The notes beneath the pieces are model-generated. The model was given only the letters and a program-made list of their open reading frames with translations. It did not search any database and was not told the origin of the DNA. Source: RHLJ01 sp965242845 (GTDB lineage: Bacteria > Bacteroidota > Rhodothermia > Balneolales > Balneolaceae). Taken from it: 64,000 nt of DNA. Below, piece after piece: positions 36,054 to 43,643 of this stretch. Position 1 is the stretch's first letter. Each line of letters opens with the position of its first letter. The stretch is taken from contig CBDETC010000003.1 of NCBI GenBank assembly GCA_965242845.1, positions 186,001 through 250,000 of the forward strand, written 5' to 3'. The translations under genes and the position numbers were made by a program.

Positions 36054-36395
36054 TTCTATTTAGTTAAAATGTTTTTGGTGTGTTTCTACTAGTGATAATA
36101 ATGGAAACCGGAGAATTAGAAAAATAAATCACCGGCAAGCCTTGTACGAGAAGTTTCAAAAAAGATTCAAAAAATTTTTTCAAAAAAGAAATGGCCTATT
36201 TAGTGTTCTGGATGTAATAGACTAACTATTTAATAATCGGAGTTTCAACCTTTGAATTACATATTTTATCACAGCCAATTGGAGGGATCATAAAGATTTT
36301 TATTTACAATTCGCCATACGAGCGAACGATTTACCTATTGAGTTTCAATTGTGTTATGAAAATATAGCCAACTACTAATCACAAAATTCAAATTC
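36054..36395. promoter_or_regulatory. Divergent intergenic region between partner-switch operon and VOC fusion gene
   Basis: No gene is visible in these 342 bases. They contain A/T-rich tracts around 36160-36190 (A-runs with a T-run), an imperfect hairpin at 36195-36222 (GCCTATT against AATAGAC), and a segment at 36208-36230 that resembles one at 38485-38506. Promoters for both flanking genes must lie here, but I cannot identify convincing -33/-7 pairs. Confidence 0.4.
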
Positions 36396-38423
36396 ATGAA
36401 TCCGCATATCAAAAATTTACGTTCATTTCTCATCCTTTCTCTATGTGTTTTGTTTGTTACTTGTGATTTCAATACTAAGGAAGAACCTTTTTTACTTGGT
36501 AAAGGATATGGGATAAACAACCCTTCGTTATTGGTGAATGATATAGAAACGGCTGTTAGCCACTATAAGAATACTCTTGGATTCAATATACGAGGCAATC
36601 CTTCTACAGGAAGTTTTGAGGGTTCAATATCCTCATCTATTTCATTCGGAGATATGACGAATTTCGAAATTCTCTCCATTGATGATACTGTTGAACAAAA
36701 CTCTGTTCCTTCTTTTATCAATACCTATTTAGCATCTAGCGAAGGAATTCGCCTTTTTTCTCTTTCAAGCTCCTCAGTTGATTCCACTTCAGAATGGCTT
36801 AATTCGAAAGGTTTTGATGTGGATTCAATAAAAACTTATCGCACGACGGGTGAGGTAGATGGATGGTCCAGAGACAATGGCGGGCCTAATCGAAAAAGTC
36901 TCGACTTTGATTCGGATACCCCTCCCGCTCATCTTCCGCGATTTATCGAGAAAACAACCTTTGATTACCAGGCCGCCAATGATCAATGGAGGACTTATTA
37001 CAGTTATACAAGAATGTCTTCGAATCATCCTAATGGGGTAGTTGGAATATCCGCTCTTAGAATTGCTGTTAGTGATCTTCAGTCCGCAAACGAGGAATTC
37101 AAACAAATGGGATTCGAAGTTCTTGAACAAGATGAGAACATGGTTAGGTATAAGCTTGTTAGGAACCAGGAGCTTCATTTAGTTGCTGCGGGAGATAATG
37201 AAGAACTCAACGAATTTATAGAAGAACGAGGAGAAGGAGTTTTTGCGATACGTTTTGAAGTAAGCGACTTAGATTCTACTTCTCGGTTCTTCGAGCGTAC
37301 TCTTTCAGAAGATGTACTAAGTATGAACGATGACTTGATCACCGTATCTCAGGACCAAGCATTTGGTGTTCAATTAGAGTTTATACAAGAACCAGAAGAG
37401 CAAAAGGCTATGGCAGAGATGCTGAGCTTAAGAGGAAAATTGGACGCCAAAGCTTTGGATCACGCCGCTAATATTTACACGAAGTATTGCTCACTTTGCC
37501 ATGGAGATAATCGTGAGGGCTATGCCGCTGATAATGCTCCATCTCTTCGGTCAACATCACTTCTGGCGACAAGTAAAAATAATAATTTTATGCGCTATAC
37601 CATTCAGTTTGGACGGTCAAATACGGCCATGGCTGGTTACCTAAGTACCCAGGGTGGGCCGTTAGAGTATATCGATATCGAAATTCTCTTGAAGTGGTTA
37701 TACGAAAAAGCAGAAGTGGATGAAGCCATTGACGTATCAAGAGAGCCTGTATATGGTGATATTGCGGAAGGTCAGGCTATATACTCCCAAAGCTGTGCTA
37801 GCTGCCATGGAGAAAAAGGAGAGGGGGTAACAGCACCTGCACTGGGCAATCCAATGTTGTTGGCAACAGCTACAGATCATTTCCTTCGTTATGCTATAAC
37901 TGAGGGACGTGATGGGACACCGATGATCGCTTTTAAAGATAGTTTAAATGACGATGAGCTTGATGCTGTGACTGCTTTTCTTAGAAGCCGGGCCTCTGGT
38001 TGGGATGTGCCTGAGCCTAGTGATGTAACAGTACCTTCTCCAGAAGAATATGTAATCAATCCGGATAACGAAGGTCCGGTTTTCAATCTAAGAGATGACA
38101 CATTTGTTTCAGCAGAACAAGTGAATGAGGCTCTTAAAGAAGAAAAGAAAATGGTAATTCTTGATGCTCGATCCGAAGTGGCCTGGCGTCAAATGCATAT
38201 TCCGGGAGCTATTCCAGTACCGTACTACGAAGAGCCAGAAAACTTTGTCAATGATATTCCTAATGATGATACTGAGATCGTTATTTATTGCGCGTGTCCT
38301 CATGCCGCTTCCCTGAGAGTTTTTAATACCCTAAAGCGGAATGGTTATGAAAACATATCAATAATCGATGAGGGTATTTTAGTGTGGGCTCAGATGGGAT
38401 TTCCGGTTCGAAACGGGAAGTAA
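36396..38423 (+). CDS. Multidomain lipoprotein: VOC x2 - cytochrome c x2 - rhodanese
   Basis: A 675-residue exported protein. VTC at 21-23 is a lipobox with the lipidated Cys23. Residues about 40-200 and 215-335 form two glyoxalase/VOC-type modules (NPSLLVNDIETAVSHYKNTL; GISALRIAVSDLQSANEEF; FAIRFEVSDLDSTSRFF). Two c-type cytochrome domains follow: CSLCH at 365-369 with likely axial Met412 in NTAMAGY, and CASCH at 467-471 with likely Met510 in GTPMIAF. The last part (about 570-675) is a rhodanese domain with LDARSE near 590 and active-site Cys632 in YCACPHAAS. I know of no described protein with this full architecture. It suggests a periplasmic or outer-membrane redox enzyme handling a small electrophile or a sulfur compound, but the reaction is unknown. 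It stands alone. Confidence 0.85.
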   Translation: MNPHIKNLRSFLILSLCVLFVTCDFNTKEEPFLLGKGYGINNPSLLVNDIETAVSHYKNTLGFNIRGNPSTGSFEGSISSSISFGDMTNFEILSIDDTVEQNSVPSFINTYLASSEGIRLFSLSSSSVDSTSEWLNSKGFDVDSIKTYRTTGEVDGWSRDNGGPNRKSLDFDSDTPPAHLPRFIEKTTFDYQAANDQWRTYYSYTRMSSNHPNGVVGISALRIAVSDLQSANEEFKQMGFEVLEQDENMVRYKLVRNQELHLVAAGDNEELNEFIEERGEGVFAIRFEVSDLDSTSRFFERTLSEDVLSMNDDLITVSQDQAFGVQLEFIQEPEEQKAMAEMLSLRGKLDAKALDHAANIYTKYCSLCHGDNREGYAADNAPSLRSTSLLATSKNNNFMRYTIQFGRSNTAMAGYLSTQGGPLEYIDIEILLKWLYEKAEVDEAIDVSREPVYGDIAEGQAIYSQSCASCHGEKGEGVTAPALGNPMLLATATDHFLRYAITEGRDGTPMIAFKDSLNDDELDAVTAFLRSRASGWDVPEPSDVTVPSPEEYVINPDNEGPVFNLRDDTFVSAEQVNEALKEEKKMVILDARSEVAWRQMHIPGAIPVPYYEEPENFVNDIPNDDTEIVIYCACPHAASLRVFNTLKRNGYENISIIDEGILVWAQMGFPVRNGK

Positions 38424-38467
38424 CGAGTAGTTTCTCCTCAAAGAATAGTAAGGGATGGGCAAAAAAA

Positions 38468-38503
38468 TAGCCCATCACATGTTTCGGATGTAATGGGCTG
38501 ACT
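38468..38503 (-). terminator. Rho-independent terminator for the SPOR lipoprotein gene
   Basis: On the minus strand this reads a stem AGCCCATTACAT against ATGTGATGGGCT (one internal mismatch) with a short loop, followed by ATTTTTTT. It therefore terminates transcription coming from the SPOR gene at 38595-39080; on the plus strand it lacks a T-run. Part of it resembles a segment at 36208-36230. Confidence 0.75.
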
Positions 38504-38594
38504 ATTCATCAAGAGAGACGCTACTTGAGCGTGCCCCTAATTACGTAAATGCTTGGCAGATAAACAACTATAAAAACTCAGAGTTTCGGAGGCA

Positions 38595-39080
38595 CTAATC
38601 TTTATTAGCAACCCAAAACCCAGTATTCATTTCTGCGGCTAACGTTGTTCCAAATTCTTTTGCAGATTCCTGCGTGCTAAAATAGCCAACACGAACCCTG
38701 AACCACACATCACCGGTTTCTTCATCACCAGTTTTGATTACGTAAGCACTTGGGTAATTTCGATCGGTCCATTGATCAACAAAAGACTGAGCTTTTTCTT
38801 CAGATCTCCATGATCCCACCTGGATAACATAAGAACCTTCTTCAGAGATTGATCCGGAATAAGCAGGGGTAGTTTCTTCAGCAAGTTCTGCTTCATTCGC
38901 AGCATTAGTACTATCTTCAAGGGCTGCCATCATTTCAGCTACCTTTTGGAGTTCGACTTGTCGAAGTGAGTCAAGTCGGGCTTGTTCACGAGCCTGACGC
39001 TCCGCTTCTGATTCTCCGCAAGCTGTAAATGTCATGAAAGTAACTGCTAGCAGCAAAGTGTAGAGGCTGATATTTTTCAT
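38595..39080 (-). CDS. SPOR-domain lipoprotein
   Basis: A 161-residue lipoprotein (TFTAC, lipidated Cys21) with a charged, probably coiled-coil helix at about 24-65 (EAERQAREQARLDSLRQVEL) and a C-terminal SPOR domain at about 80-155 (SYVIQVGSWRSEEKAQSFVD, WFRVRVGYFSTQESAKEF). SPOR domains bind denuded glycan strands of peptidoglycan, often at the division septum. The lipid anchor and SPOR domain suggest a periplasmic link between a membrane and cell wall. It is followed by its own terminator, so it is monocistronic. Confidence 0.88.
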   Translation of the reverse strand: MKNISLYTLLLAVTFMTFTACGESEAERQAREQARLDSLRQVELQKVAEMMAALEDSTNAANEAELAEETTPAYSGSISEEGSYVIQVGSWRSEEKAQSFVDQWTDRNYPSAYVIKTGDEETGDVWFRVRVGYFSTQESAKEFGTTLAAEMNTGFWVANKD

Positions 39081-39250
39081 GAGGGTAAGATGATTAAATT
39101 TAAATCCGTTTTTAATTCATTAAACATACATTTTACCTTCATGTTTCCCAAATGCTTATTGTACTTAACGAAAGTTTAAAAATTGAAGAAAATTTGAAAC
39201 TTTAGATAGTAGAAAGCGTGCGTTAACGGTCTAATTAAATTGTCGATATC

Positions 39251-39538
39251 ATGTCAGTTATGGGATTTCTGTTATTGCTGTTAATTGCTTCAATCTGTGG
39301 TGGGATTGGGCAGAGCATAGGTGGATTTAAAATAGGAAGCGGGGGATGTATTATGTCTGCCGCTGTTGGTTTTGTTGGAGCGATTATCGGCCGTTGGATT
39401 GCCAGAGAATTAGACTTTCCTCAGTTATGGACCGTGCATATTGATGGTGAGCCTTTCCCCATTATCTGGTCAATTATTGGTGCTGCGTTACTTACTGCTG
39501 GTTTAGGTCTGGTATTCAAGAAAAAAGACACTGAGTAA
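39251..39538 (+). CDS. GlsB/YeaQ/YmgE-family membrane protein
   Basis: A 95-residue protein with three hydrophobic helices rich in Gly (IASICGGIGQSIGGFKIGSGG, AVGFVGAIIGRWIARELDF, IIWSIIGAALLTAGLGLVF). This is the topology and Gly pattern of the transglycosylase-associated GlsB/YeaQ family, whose function is poorly understood and which is often stress-induced. It is transcribed toward the sodium symporter gene, 93 bases downstream. Confidence 0.7.
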   Translation: MSVMGFLLLLLIASICGGIGQSIGGFKIGSGGCIMSAAVGFVGAIIGRWIARELDFPQLWTVHIDGEPFPIIWSIIGAALLTAGLGLVFKKKDTE

Positions 39539-39595
39539 GTAATCAGAGCTCAACAGTTTAAGGCAATTCACTTATTAGAAATAATTCCTTTTATT

Positions 39596-39626
39596 AGCCG
39601 AGGCTTTTATAACTAAACAATCGGCT
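39596..39626 (+). promoter_or_regulatory. Leader hairpin before the symporter gene
   Basis: AGCCGA at 39596-39601 pairs with TCGGCT at 39621-39626 across a 19-base loop, ending 5 bases before the ATG at 39632. It overlaps the ribosome-binding region and could modulate translation, but it is short and may be chance. Confidence 0.2.
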
Positions 39627-39631
39627 CATTC

Positions 39632-41263
39632 ATGGAAATTATTGACATTATTGTATTCGTCGCCTACGTATTAATGATTGTAGGGATAGGACTTTGGGTT
39701 TCAAGAGATAAAGATGGACATCAGAAGAATGCAGAAGATTATTTCCTGGCGGGGAAATCTCTCCCATGGTGGGCGATAGGCGCTTCACTAATAGCAGCTA
39801 ATATTTCCGCAGAGCAGATTATCGGAATGTCCGGCTCAGGATTTGCCGTAGGCCTCGCTATCGCCTCTTATGAGTGGATGGCTGCTGTAACCCTTATCAT
39901 AGTTGGTAAGTACCTGCTCCCAATTTTTATAGAGAAAAAGCTTTATACCATTCCAGAGTTTATTGAGCACCGTTTCAATACCACCTTAAAGACCATTTTG
40001 GCCATTTTTTGGATTGCTCTGTTCATTTTTGTGAATTTAACAACGGTGATCTTCCTGGGAGCAAAGGCGCTGGACACTATTTGGGGAACAGGAGATGGCA
40101 GTTTATTAGTGATCTGCCTGATAGGGCTGGCACTTATCGCTGCAGCCTATTCGTTATATGGTGGACTTTCCGCAGTCGCATGGACAGATGTAATCCAGGT
40201 AGCTCTGCTTGTATTAGGAGGCCTGGTAACTACTCTGATTGCTTTGCATCACGTAACTCCGGAAGGAGGAATTTTAAATGGCCTGGTTCATATTTATGAT
40301 GTAGCCGATGACAAATTCCATATGATTCTCGATCGCTCGAACCCAGAATTCCAAAACCTCCCAGGCATAGCGGTATTAGTAGGAGGTATGTGGGTAGCCA
40401 ATCTCTATTACTGGGGATTCAACCAGTATATCATCCAGCGAACGTTGGCCGCAAAGTCGCTGGAGGAGTCGCAAAAAGGGATTGTATTTGCAGCTATTCT
40501 GAAGCTGATCATTCCTTTGATTGTAGTTATTCCTGGAATCATCGCCTATGTATTGTATTTCCAGCCCGAGGGTACCTCAAACATTCCCGGAGTATTAGAA
40601 GCATTTTCCAAACCTGATGGTGGTATTGATAATGATAAAGCTTATCCCTGGTTGATTAGTGTGTTTGTAACCCCTGGCTTTAAAGGATTAGTAGTAGCGG
40701 CATTAGCAGCAGCGATTGTTTCTTCTTTGGCCTCTATGCTGAATTCCATTGCCACCATCTTCACTATGGATATTTATAAGCCCTATATCAATAAAGAGGC
40801 TTCGGATAGACAAACCGTAAATGTGGGTAGAATTACAGCTGCTGTAGCACTTGTCATTTCCGTATTCCTGGCTCCACAACTAAATAGTGTTCCTCAGGTA
40901 TTTCAGTACATCCAGGAATACACTGGCCTTGTAAGTCCCGGAATCTTAGCGGTATTTATGATGGGGCTTTTCTGGAAGAAAACCACGACTAAAGGAGCTA
41001 TCGTTGGGGTGCTTTCGTCCATTGTTGTAGCCCTGTTGCTTAAAATTCCTGAAGTGGGATTACCCTTCCTGGATCAAATGTTCTACACCCTGATCATTAC
41101 CATTATAATTATAGCAGGAGTAAGTCTGACCACCAATCCGCATGATGACGATCCAAAAGCTATTATTACTACTTCTGAGACCTTTAAGACTAGCAGTACC
41201 TTTAATATTGGAGCCTATGCGGTATTAATAATCACCGCCTTCTTATATGCGGTGTTCTGGTAA
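39632..41263 (+). CDS. Sodium:solute symporter (SSS/SGLT family)
   Basis: A 543-residue transporter with about thirteen to fourteen transmembrane helices. The N-terminal region (EDYFLAGKSLPWWAIGASLI then AANISAEQIIGMSGSGFA) matches the sugar-type SSS family; YSLYGGLSAVAWTDVIQVAL and FVTPGFKGLVVAALAAAIVSS are core motifs, with sodium-binding residues expected in helices 1 and 8. It probably imports a sugar or sugar acid with sodium. It lies upstream of the hexuronate operon but is separated from it by an accessory patch, so a role in uronate uptake is only a guess. Confidence 0.87.
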   Translation: MEIIDIIVFVAYVLMIVGIGLWVSRDKDGHQKNAEDYFLAGKSLPWWAIGASLIAANISAEQIIGMSGSGFAVGLAIASYEWMAAVTLIIVGKYLLPIFIEKKLYTIPEFIEHRFNTTLKTILAIFWIALFIFVNLTTVIFLGAKALDTIWGTGDGSLLVICLIGLALIAAAYSLYGGLSAVAWTDVIQVALLVLGGLVTTLIALHHVTPEGGILNGLVHIYDVADDKFHMILDRSNPEFQNLPGIAVLVGGMWVANLYYWGFNQYIIQRTLAAKSLEESQKGIVFAAILKLIIPLIVVIPGIIAYVLYFQPEGTSNIPGVLEAFSKPDGGIDNDKAYPWLISVFVTPGFKGLVVAALAAAIVSSLASMLNSIATIFTMDIYKPYINKEASDRQTVNVGRITAAVALVISVFLAPQLNSVPQVFQYIQEYTGLVSPGILAVFMMGLFWKKTTTKGAIVGVLSSIVVALLLKIPEVGLPFLDQMFYTLIITIIIIAGVSLTTNPHDDDPKAIITTSETFKTSSTFNIGAYAVLIITAFLYAVFW

Positions 41264-41371
41264 GAAGTGACCCCGTCGGGAGTCGCCCAGATCTAGATTT
41301 TAGGAAGGTTTACTAAGTAAAATTGATTTTTAATGACTTAGAGTGTATAAACTCTGAAATAGTTGCAGTGC

Positions 41372-42118
41372 TTATTCAAAGTCATCATCTACAATTTCTC
41401 GTGTTGTACTTGGTATTTTTATCTGACTAAATTTTTCGAAATACTCCTTGTTCCAATATGATATCGAGACTATTTCTGAGTATGTAATTGAAACTTCAAA
41501 ATCTGAATAAGTAAGCCCCTTTATTGTGTCTCTATGCTTAATTTCTTTATAAATCTTGGTATAGTTTACCCTTAGATTGACTTTTTTCGTTACTGGGTCT
41601 CTGTAACCACTTGCAAGAGGTGCAATGCGGATGGACTTACTGCTATCAGTTCCTTTAAAAAAATTATTTGTTGGTTTCCCAACATATACTTTCCCGTTTT
41701 TTAAAGTTATTTGGAGATAAATCTTTTTATTTGTCAGAGAATATAAAATTTGATTCTCCATTGCATCTCCATCATCTATGATAATCTGTTTCCTCTTTTC
41801 TTTTGGATCAATCTTCTTGTTTGAATAATAAATTAGAAAAACTGAAAATGGTAAGGTTAAAAGAGCAGGTCCATGCACACTATTTCGGTCTAAAAAATCA
41901 TAGAATTTTGATTCAGTGCCAAAAAATAGAAATGTTAACCCGATAGGGATTAACCAAAAAATGTATGACCCGATAAAAAATAATGCACCATACAATGATG
42001 ATTTCAATAATGTAGACTGGTCATTGTCTCTTGCAAGCTCAAATCTGGTTCTATTTGATTCTATTAAAAAAAGGTAACCTGCAACAAGAGGAAGGATTAA
42101 TACATCTATGTTTGGCAT
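41372..42118 (-). CDS. Unrecognised membrane protein
   Basis: I do not recognise this 248-residue protein. It has three hydrophobic helices in its first 100 residues (about 4-20, 40-67 and 83-97) and a soluble C-terminal half rich in Lys, Ile and Tyr. Within it are ILYSLTNKKIYLQITLKNGK and VYVGKPTNNFFKG, a beta-strand pattern like a small Sm- or PRC-type barrel, and a tail ending EIVDDDFE. It follows the 94-residue gene after 10 bases on the same strand, so the two probably form a small operon. It sits between two sugar-metabolism genes and next to a tRNA remnant, consistent with an insertion. Confidence 0.65.
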   Translation of the reverse strand: MPNIDVLILPLVAGYLFLIESNRTRFELARDNDQSTLLKSSLYGALFFIGSYIFWLIPIGLTFLFFGTESKFYDFLDRNSVHGPALLTLPFSVFLIYYSNKKIDPKEKRKQIIIDDGDAMENQILYSLTNKKIYLQITLKNGKVYVGKPTNNFFKGTDSSKSIRIAPLASGYRDPVTKKVNLRVNYTKIYKEIKHRDTIKGLTYSDFEVSITYSEIVSISYWNKEYFEKFSQIKIPSTTREIVDDDFE

Positions 42119-42128
42119 TATTCAACTA

Positions 42129-42413
42129 TTAATGATTAGTTGAAGCGCCCGTATTAATGTCTAGATCTGTGTCAAATAGTGTTTCTTCTTCGCCAGATTG
42201 AACATTTATGAATACATCAGCAAGCTCATTTAATTCTTCCTGATTTTCATCTGCGTCAAAATACATATCAATATCTAATGATAAACCACTATTACTACTT
42301 TCACCAGTATGCAGAAATTTTTCATCAATCTTACCATAGTGTTGATGACTCACTACTGGATCATGAGGAGTATCAAGAAATAGGGACTTTATTATTTTAA
42401 AGAAATCTGACAT
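42129..42413 (-). CDS. Small acidic hypothetical protein
   Basis: A 94-residue, strongly acidic protein (many Asp, Glu, Asn and Ser). It has no signal peptide or membrane segment and no recognised domain. The N-terminus MSDFFKIIKSLFLDTPHD is helical; the rest (NQEELNELADVFINVQSGEE) may be a short helix. It lies 10 bases upstream of the membrane protein gene, suggesting that it acts with it. A TCAAC-gtct-GTTGA inverted repeat at 42444-42457 precedes it and could be an operator. Confidence 0.5.
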   Translation of the reverse strand: MSDFFKIIKSLFLDTPHDPVVSHQHYGKIDEKFLHTGESSNSGLSLDIDMYFDADENQEELNELADVFINVQSGEEETLFDTDLDINTGASTNH

Positions 42414-42512
42414 GACTTGAATATACTATATATATCTATGTTATCAACGTCTGTTGACATGGATTAGTTTCGGTCAATTCCTCAAAGAAGAGGAAGTACT
42501 CAATAGATCTAT

Positions 42513-42550
42513 CTTGCTTTATCTTAATACAATAGATTATTAAGAGCAAG
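42513..42550. repeat. Bulged inverted repeat
   Basis: TCTTAATA at 42522-42529 pairs with TATTAAGA at 42538-42545 around an 8-base loop. The stem extends as CTTGC at 42513-42517 with GCAAG at 42546-42550 across a 4-base bulge. It lies 4 bases before the truncated ORF at 42555. It could be a terminator-like or recombination-site structure; there is no T-run. Confidence 0.4.
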
Positions 42551-42554
42551 TCTA

Positions 42555-42722
42555 ATGAATAAGCAACTTGGGGGTAATATTAAGAGAATTTTGTTAATAC
42601 TATTTAGTACATGTATTCTAAATACAGCTAATGCTCAATTAACAACCTCTATATTCGATGTGGGTCCAGGCCTTAGGAGGCTCCTATTCTATCCAGTTGA
42701 ACTACAGGGTCTGATTAGATAG
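42555..42722 (+). pseudogene. Short ORF with signal peptide, probably a truncated secreted protein
   Basis: A 55-residue frame beginning MNKQLGGNIKRILLILF with a good signal peptide cleaved near NTANAQ. After residue 36 the frame runs through sequence that is the antisense of a tRNA-Arg-like element and stops at TAG. A secreted protein whose 3' part was replaced by the tRNA-like segment is the simplest reading. Alternatively it is a chance ORF. No Shine-Dalgarno motif is evident. Confidence 0.35.
42645..42711 (-). pseudogene. Degenerate tRNA-Arg (anticodon CCT) remnant
   Basis: The minus strand contains an intact D-arm segment (TAGTTCAACTGGATAGAATA) and an anticodon loop CTCCTAA with anticodon CCT, as in bacterial tRNA-Arg(CCT). 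The anticodon stem is mispaired (GGAGC against GGCCT). The T-arm is degraded to a TCGAAT trace near 42652-42658. The 3' acceptor strand that should pair with GACCCTG is absent. It therefore cannot fold into a functional tRNA. Such a partial tRNA is typical of a decayed attachment site of an integrated element, and it lies next to two unrecognised genes. Confidence 0.6.
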
Positions 42723-42786
42723 CACAGAATATAAGGCCTTTGTATTTAAAAGAGTTTTAGCAAAAAAAATGGTAGACTCACCAGTG

Positions 42787-42801
42787 CCTCAAATCTTGAG
42801 G
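42787..42801 (+). promoter_or_regulatory. Palindrome upstream of the hexuronate operon
   Basis: CCTCAA-ATC-TTGAGG is a perfect 6-base inverted repeat with a 3-base centre, 26 bases before the first gene of the uronate operon. It could be an operator for a GntR- or LacI-type regulator or a short leader hairpin. No regulator gene is adjacent. Confidence 0.3.
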
Positions 42802-42827
42802 TAATTAACTGGATAACATTTTACTAG

Positions 42828-43640
42828 ATGGCTTCTTCATTCAAAAACAAGGTTATAATTGTTACTGGTGGCGGTGGTGTACTTGGAGGTGCAATCGCAT
42901 CTGGATTCGCTGAGATGGGAGGAGAAGTTATCATTTTAGGTCGTAACCTTGATACCCTAAGCAACAAGGCAAGAGAAATTCACGATCAGAAAAGTAAAGT
43001 AGTACACTGTTTGCCTTGCGATGTGCTTGATCGTGAGCAACTTGAGCAGGTAAAAAAAGATATTATCTCCCGATTTGGTTCCATTGACATTCTGGTCAAT
43101 GCAGCTGGAGGAAACCGAAAAGGAGCGACCATCGCTCCAGATCAAACCTTCTTTGATCTGGATGTAGACGATTTTGAAAAAGTAGCAGACCTTAACCTAA
43201 TGGGGACCGTATTACCCTGTCAGGTTTTTGGAGAGGTTATGGCCGAGAATAAAAAAGGAGTAATTCTTAATGTCTCTTCCATGGCTGCGGATAGAGTTAT
43301 AACCCGTGTAATGGGTTATTCAGCTTCAAAAGCAGCGGTCGAAAATTTTACAAAAACTCTGGCTGTTGAAATGGCTCATAAGTTTGGAGAAGGAATCAGG
43401 GTAAACGCTATTGCTCCCGGTTTTTTTATTGCGGACCAGAATCGTGAGCTTCTTACAAATCGCGACGGAAGTTTTACGGATAGAGGAAAAACGATCATTC
43501 AAAATACTCCAATGGGAAGATTTGGGGAAAAGGAAGAAGTAGTAGGGGCATCTCTATTTCTATGTAGTGAGGAGGCGAGATTTATCACAGGAACAGTACT
43601 TGCCATAGACGGAGGTTTCAGTGCATTTAGCGGAGTATAA
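42828..43640 (+). CDS. uxuB: D-mannonate oxidoreductase (fructuronate reductase), SDR family
   Basis: A 270-residue short-chain dehydrogenase with the NAD(P)-binding motif TGGGGVLGGAIA (13-24), NAAGGN for the NNAG position, and catalytic Ser and Tyr/Lys in NVSSMAADR and GYSASKAAVENF (Tyr near 164). It ends with the SDR C-terminal ITGTVLAIDGGFSAF. The sequence resembles Bacillus YjmF/UxuB-type enzymes that reduce D-fructuronate to D-mannonate. It lies 3 bases before the mannonate dehydratase gene, which strongly supports this role. It is the first gene of the operon. The gene symbol follows function; Escherichia coli UxuB belongs to a different family. Confidence 0.85.
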   Translation: MASSFKNKVIIVTGGGGVLGGAIASGFAEMGGEVIILGRNLDTLSNKAREIHDQKSKVVHCLPCDVLDREQLEQVKKDIISRFGSIDILVNAAGGNRKGATIAPDQTFFDLDVDDFEKVADLNLMGTVLPCQVFGEVMAENKKGVILNVSSMAADRVITRVMGYSASKAAVENFTKTLAVEMAHKFGEGIRVNAIAPGFFIADQNRELLTNRDGSFTDRGKTIIQNTPMGRFGEKEEVVGASLFLCSEEARFITGTVLAIDGGFSAFSGV

Positions 43641-43643
43641 ACG

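Noticed and set aside
41264..41300. GC-rich segment after the symporter as a terminator
   Set aside because: The GACCCC/GGGAGTC pairing has mismatches and no T-run, so I cannot support it.
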